64,000 nt of DNA from Flavobacteriaceae bacterium (GTDB lineage Bacteria > Bacteroidota > Bacteroidia > Flavobacteriales > Flavobacteriaceae): contig CANFZM010000006.1 of assembly GCA_947451525.1 (NCBI GenBank), forward strand, positions 62,001-126,000. Reading direction: 5' to 3'. The position numbers were made by a program, and so were the translations under genes. Positions 60,413-64,000 of the stretch are shown here, piece after piece. The notes under the pieces were generated by a model, which saw only the letters and a list, made by a program, of their open reading frames with translations, was not told the DNA's origin and ran no database searches. Position 1 is the stretch's first letter, and every line of letters starts with the position of its first letter.

Positions 60413-61561
60413 TTATTTTTTATGAATTAATCGAGTCAATTTTATAGATAAATCGGTTAAAATTATCTTGGCGTTTCCGTTGCGTTCTATGTGGTAAGAG
60501 GCATCCGAAAGTTCTTTAAAAATATCCGAAATATTGTTTCCGTTTACAAAAGGAGCAAAGTTTTCTAATTTAAATTTTTCAACTGTTGGCTCCATATACA
60601 CCAATTTATCCGCTTGATAATTAAGCAATAATGCCTGGCGAAACATATCGATACAATAATTTAAAAATTTCTTTTGTGCTTCTCGGCCTAAGCCTGCAAT
60701 TTGGTCACTCCAAGCAATTAAATCCTGAATTGCAGCGGCATTTCCTTTGGCTCTAAATGCGGCTCGAACCCAATCTACAAACCATTTTTCAAAAGGCAAT
60801 TCGTCGTTATCTTCTTTTAGAATATGCAAGGCATTGTTGTAATTTCCTTGTGCTTGGTGCGCAATTTTAAAAGCCATTTTTTCCTCTACATTTTCACGAG
60901 AAATCAAGGCTTGGGTAATTACACTTTCGGGCAATCCATTAAAATGAAGCACTTGGCAACGGGAACGAATGGTTTGGATAATATCTTCCTCATTTTCCGA
61001 AATTAAAATAAAAACCGTTCTATCTGTAGGTTCTTCTAGAAGTTTTAAAAGTTTATTCGAGGCCGCAATATTCATTTTGTCGGCCATCCAAATAATCATG
61101 ATTTTATAACCACCTTCCAATGATTTTAAGGCTAACGATTTTAGAATTTCGGTAGCATCATCCACACGAATTTCTCCTTGTTTGTTTTGAACGCCCAGCA
61201 TTTTATACCAATCGAACAAACCTCCGTAAGGATTTTCGTTAATAAATTGTCTCCAATCTTGAATGAAATCAATACTTTTTGGCTTCGATTTTACATCTTC
61301 GGTTGTAACCGTAGGATATACAAAATGCAAATCGGGATGGGCTAAATGATTGAATTTTAAATTACAGGCTTCATTTTCACCTGAATTTTCACTTCCTAAA
61401 TTCTGACAAACAATATATTGTGCATAGGCAATCGCCATAGGCAAAGTACCAGAACCTTCAGGGCCAACAAATAGTTGCGCATGAGGAATTCTGCCTTGAC
61501 TAGCACTCTTTATCAAGTGATTTTTAATGTGTTCGTGACCTAATATTTCTGAAAAAAGCAT
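60413..61561 (-). CDS. holB: DNA polymerase III delta-prime subunit
   Basis: A 382-residue AAA+ clamp-loader subunit. It begins MLFSEILGHEHIKNHL; a 14-codon upstream extension of the open frame is hydrophobic and unsupported, so the start is set at 61561. P-loop region FVGPEGSGTLPMAIAY is degenerate (Thr instead of Lys), as expected of a non-hydrolysing delta-prime. A sensor-like SRCQVLHFNGL is present near 205. Two cysteines in CQNLGSENSGENEAC suggest a reduced zinc module. Loads the sliding clamp in the replisome. Confidence 0.88.
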   Translation of the reverse strand: MLFSEILGHEHIKNHLIKSASQGRIPHAQLFVGPEGSGTLPMAIAYAQYIVCQNLGSENSGENEACNLKFNHLAHPDLHFVYPTVTTEDVKSKPKSIDFIQDWRQFINENPYGGLFDWYKMLGVQNKQGEIRVDDATEILKSLALKSLEGGYKIMIIWMADKMNIAASNKLLKLLEEPTDRTVFILISENEEDIIQTIRSRCQVLHFNGLPESVITQALISRENVEEKMAFKIAHQAQGNYNNALHILKEDNDELPFEKWFVDWVRAAFRAKGNAAAIQDLIAWSDQIAGLGREAQKKFLNYCIDMFRQALLLNYQADKLVYMEPTVEKFKLENFAPFVNGNNISDIFKELSDASYHIERNGNAKIILTDLSIKLTRLIHKK

Positions 61562-61666
61562 AAGCAAAGATACTATAAAAATGCAACTAACATAAAATTT
61601 CACCCCTTAGCAAGCATAATTTTTAAACTAATAAAAGGCAGTCTAGAATAAAAAAAACAAAATGTC

Positions 61667-61674
61667 TATATTTG
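61667..61674 (+). promoter_or_regulatory. Probable -7 element of pgk
   Basis: TATATTTG, matching TAnnTTTG, 32 bases before the ATG. No clear TTG at -33. Confidence 0.45.
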
Positions 61675-61706
61675 CATTTCATTATTAATTAACTCCGCAC
61701 TTTCTT

Positions 61707-62894
61707 ATGAAAACTCTTCTAGACTTTAATTTCAATAACAAAAAAGCATTAATTCGTGTAGATTTCAACGTTCCTTTGGATGAAAATTTCAAGGTAACCG
61801 ATGCTAACAGAATAGAAGCTGCAAAGCCTACTATTGATAAAATTCTTGCCGATGGCGGAAGCGTAATTTTAATGTCGCATCTAGGAAGACCAAAAGGAAA
61901 AGAAGAAAAATATTCCTTAAAACATATTGTTGCTTCGGTTTCTGAAGTAGTAGGAGTGCCAGTTCATTTTGCTTCCGATTGTAGAGGAGATGTTGCTCAA
62001 AAGGCTGCTGCAGCTTTACAACCAGGTCAAGTTTTGCTTCTAGAAAATCTTCGTTTTTATGCTGAAGAAGAAGCAGGGGATGTTGCTTTCGCAAAAGAAT
62101 TAGCATCTCTTGGAGACATTTACGTAAACGATGCTTTTGGAACTGCCCATAGAGCGCATGCCTCAACAACTATTATTGCACAATTTTTCCCAAATCATAA
62201 ATGCTTCGGATTGCTTTTGGCAAAAGAAATTGAGAGTTTGAACCGTGTTTTAAACAATTCGGTAAAACCAGTTACGGCTATACTTGGAGGATCTAAAGTA
62301 TCTTCTAAAATTACCGTAATCGAGAATATTTTAGATAAAGTAGACCACATGATTATTGGAGGCGGAATGACATTTACTTTCATCAAAGCCTTGGGCGGAA
62401 AGATTGGAGATTCTATCTGTGAAGACGATAAATTGGATTTAGCAATTGAAATTTTGCATAAAGCAAAAGAGAAAAATGTTCATATTCACATTCCTGTGGA
62501 TGTTGTTGCTGCTAATGCTTTTTCAAATGATGCGCAAACTCAAATTGTAGATGTAAGAGAAATTCCTGACGGATGGCAAGGTTTAGACGCCGGACCAAAA
62601 TCGTTAGAAAATTTCAAAAAAATAATAATGGAATCTAAAACCATTCTTTGGAACGGACCTTTAGGAGTTTTCGAAATGGAAAATTTCGCTAACGGAACCA
62701 TCACTTTAGGTAACTACATTGCTGAATCTACTGCTAATGGCGCATTCTCTTTAGTTGGAGGTGGCGACTCGGTTGCAGCGGTAAAACAGTTTGGTTTGGA
62801 AGATAAAATGAGTTACGTTTCTACTGGCGGAGGCGCTATGTTGGAAATGTTAGAAGGAAGAGTTTTACCTGGAATTCAAGCAATTTTAGATTAA
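61707..62894 (+). CDS. pgk: Phosphoglycerate kinase
   Basis: A 395-residue glycolytic enzyme converting 1,3-bisphosphoglycerate and ADP to 3-phosphoglycerate and ATP. Signature [20 protein letters not shown] (about 17-36), [11 protein letters not shown] region (about 59-66), [12 protein letters not shown] (about 191-202), and the ATP-site [17 protein letters not shown] (about 313-329) and [13 protein letters not shown]. Complete. Likely monocistronic. Confidence 0.97.
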   Translation: MKTLLDFNFNNKKALIRVDFNVPLDENFKVTDANRIEAAKPTIDKILADGGSVILMSHLGRPKGKEEKYSLKHIVASVSEVVGVPVHFASDCRGDVAQKAAAALQPGQVLLLENLRFYAEEEAGDVAFAKELASLGDIYVNDAFGTAHRAHASTTIIAQFFPNHKCFGLLLAKEIESLNRVLNNSVKPVTAILGGSKVSSKITVIENILDKVDHMIIGGGMTFTFIKALGGKIGDSICEDDKLDLAIEILHKAKEKNVHIHIPVDVVAANAFSNDAQTQIVDVREIPDGWQGLDAGPKSLENFKKIIMESKTILWNGPLGVFEMENFANGTITLGNYIAESTANGAFSLVGGGDSVAAVKQFGLEDKMSYVSTGGGAMLEMLEGRVLPGIQAILD

Positions 62895-62996
62895 ATTATT
62901 GACTTTAACAATAATTAAACATTTTAATACGTTATATATCAGTATGTTTGCAATTAAGCAATTCTTACTGATATGTAATTATTGAAAAAAATAAAT

Positions 62997-64000
62997 ATGA
63001 ATATAAAACACAAAATTACAACTATCCTATTGGTGGCCTCTGCTTCTTTTTACGGACAAGATGTTGCTAACGCTCAGGATTCTATTGTAAAAAAAGAAAT
63101 AAAAATCTCTTATCTTGACTCTATAAAATCCACTTTCGTATCCGATGAAATGGCTACTTGTATTGACAGTCTTTGGATGAAAGAGTTGACAACTTTGGAT
63201 GTTTATGATGAAATGTCTTCGGATATTAAAAACGTAAATGTAGATCAGAAAGTAGATTTTGAACTACCAACCGAATTACTAAAAGAGCGCTTGAAAAAAA
63301 TGGACGAGAAATCGCCATTTAATATTGAGTACAACATTGGTTTGGAGAATGTTATCAAATCTTTTTTGAAAAATAGAAAGAAAGCATTTGAAAGATTATT
63401 GGGGGTTTCGCAATATTATTTCCCTCTTTTTGAAGACGAATTAGCCAAAAACAATATTCCATTAGAGATAAAATATCTTGCTGTGGTGGAATCTGCTTTG
63501 AATCCTAGAGCAGTTTCACGTGTTGGAGCAACTGGTTTATGGCAATTTATGTACCAAACCGGAAAACAATATGGTTTGAACATTGATTCGTATGTTGATG
63601 AACGAAGCGAGCCTTTAAAAGCAAGCCAAGCAGCATCGGTTTACATGAATAACATGTACAAAATTTTTGGCGATTGGGATTTAGTTCTAGCGGCATATAA
63701 TTCAGGTCCAGGAAATGTTGCCAAAGCAATAAGACGTTCCGGAGGGCAACAAAACTATTGGAATATTAGAAAAAATCTTCCAAAAGAAACTCAGAATTAT
63801 CTTCCTGCCTTTTTAGCAACCATGTATATTTTTGAATACCATAAAGAACACGGTATTGTTCCTAATAAAGCCGTTGCCAATCTTTTTGCAACCGATACAG
63901 TAGGGGTGAGAAGCCACATGACTTTCAAACAAGTTTCCGATTTATTGGATGTTCCCGTTTCTGAAATTCAGTTTTTTAACCCATCTTTCAAAAGAAACGA
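62997..64000 (+). CDS. MltD-type lytic transglycosylase (3' end outside window)
   Basis: The window ends inside this gene; 334 codons are visible. A signal peptide (about 1-22, ending YGQD) precedes a membrane-bound lytic transglycosylase domain: the catalytic glutamate in VVESALNPRAVSRVGATGLW (about 162-181), then a YNSGPGNVAKAIRRSGG segment (about 234-250). A VSDLLDVPVSEIQFFNP stretch begins the first LysM-type peptidoglycan-binding module. It should cleave the MurNAc-GlcNAc bond with 1,6-anhydro products. Two or three LysM repeats would be expected past the window. Confidence 0.85.
   Translation, partial: MNIKHKITTILLVASASFYGQDVANAQDSIVKKEIKISYLDSIKSTFVSDEMATCIDSLWMKELTTLDVYDEMSSDIKNVNVDQKVDFELPTELLKERLKKMDEKSPFNIEYNIGLENVIKSFLKNRKKAFERLLGVSQYYFPLFEDELAKNNIPLEIKYLAVVESALNPRAVSRVGATGLWQFMYQTGKQYGLNIDSYVDERSEPLKASQAASVYMNNMYKIFGDWDLVLAAYNSGPGNVAKAIRRSGGQQNYWNIRKNLPKETQNYLPAFLATMYIFEYHKEHGIVPNKAVANLFATDTVGVRSHMTFKQVSDLLDVPVSEIQFFNPSFKRN

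Noticed and set aside
1..64000. Insertion sequences, prophage, rRNA operon
   Set aside because: No transposase, integrase, phage structural gene or rRNA was recognised in the translated frames or the intergenic sequence.

Overview
The window looks like a piece of a Bacteroidota chromosome, most likely from the Flavobacteriaceae and close to Flavobacterium. The DNA is very AT-rich. Several -7 elements of the TAnnTTTG type typical of this phylum are present. The gene families are flavobacterial: an OstA-like protein, DUF4175, DUF3857 pairs, PorT-like barrels, an OmpH lipoprotein, and YbeY-MnmG flanked by ParB-site palindromes. Species was not determined.

Region 1 (1-21 kb, almost all minus strand) is a surface-polysaccharide / O-antigen cluster. 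Transcription runs right to left: a conserved protein of unknown function, a Wzz-like chain-length protein, rfbA-rfbC-rfbD for dTDP-L-rhamnose (rfbB is absent), an OstA-like protein, several GT2, GT4 and GT39 glycosyltransferases, a Wzx flippase, two Wzy/WaaL-like proteins, an acyltransferase, UDP-glucuronate decarboxylase and finally a WcaJ-type initiating sugar-phosphate transferase. The most striking point here is a ~114-residue C-terminal domain (SGWAYF domain), about half identical by eye, appended to two otherwise unrelated proteins: the GT39 enzyme and the OstA-like protein.

Region 2 (21-35.7 kb, minus strand except tatA) holds housekeeping and envelope genes: two tandem CarboxypepD_reg-like proteins, a GH3-family protein, tatA, a DUF4143 ATPase, tex, a DUF3857 pair, a cation diffusion facilitator, a HEPN/MNT toxin-antitoxin pair, rpiB and a DUF2007 protein.

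Between rpiB and rnr lies an AT-rich, gene-poor stretch with DnaA-box-like sequences. Gene direction switches here: nearly everything to the left points left and most genes to the right point right. With three parS-type palindromes 18-20 kb away around mnmG, this makes the stretch a good candidate for the chromosomal replication origin.

Region 3 (35.8-64 kb, mostly plus strand) contains rnr, a second DUF4143 ATPase, a DUF2807 protein, a LysE-family exporter, tRNA-Cys with two tandem 91-bp echoes of its 3' end and terminator, a ParE/RelE-type toxin-antitoxin pair coupled to folB, glnS, a YtxH / DUF1469-like three-gene operon, a band-7 protein, gltX, a Fic protein, DUF4175-ybeY-mnmG-methyltransferase-ompH, a PIF1-like helicase, holB, pgk and the start of an mltD-type lytic transglycosylase.

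Both DUF4143 ATPase genes are preceded by three short repeats of unrelated sequence but near-identical spacing (32 and 33 bp) that overlap the promoter. No transposase, integrase, prophage, CRISPR array or rRNA operon was seen. All statements rest on reading the sequence; no search, alignment or skew calculation was run.
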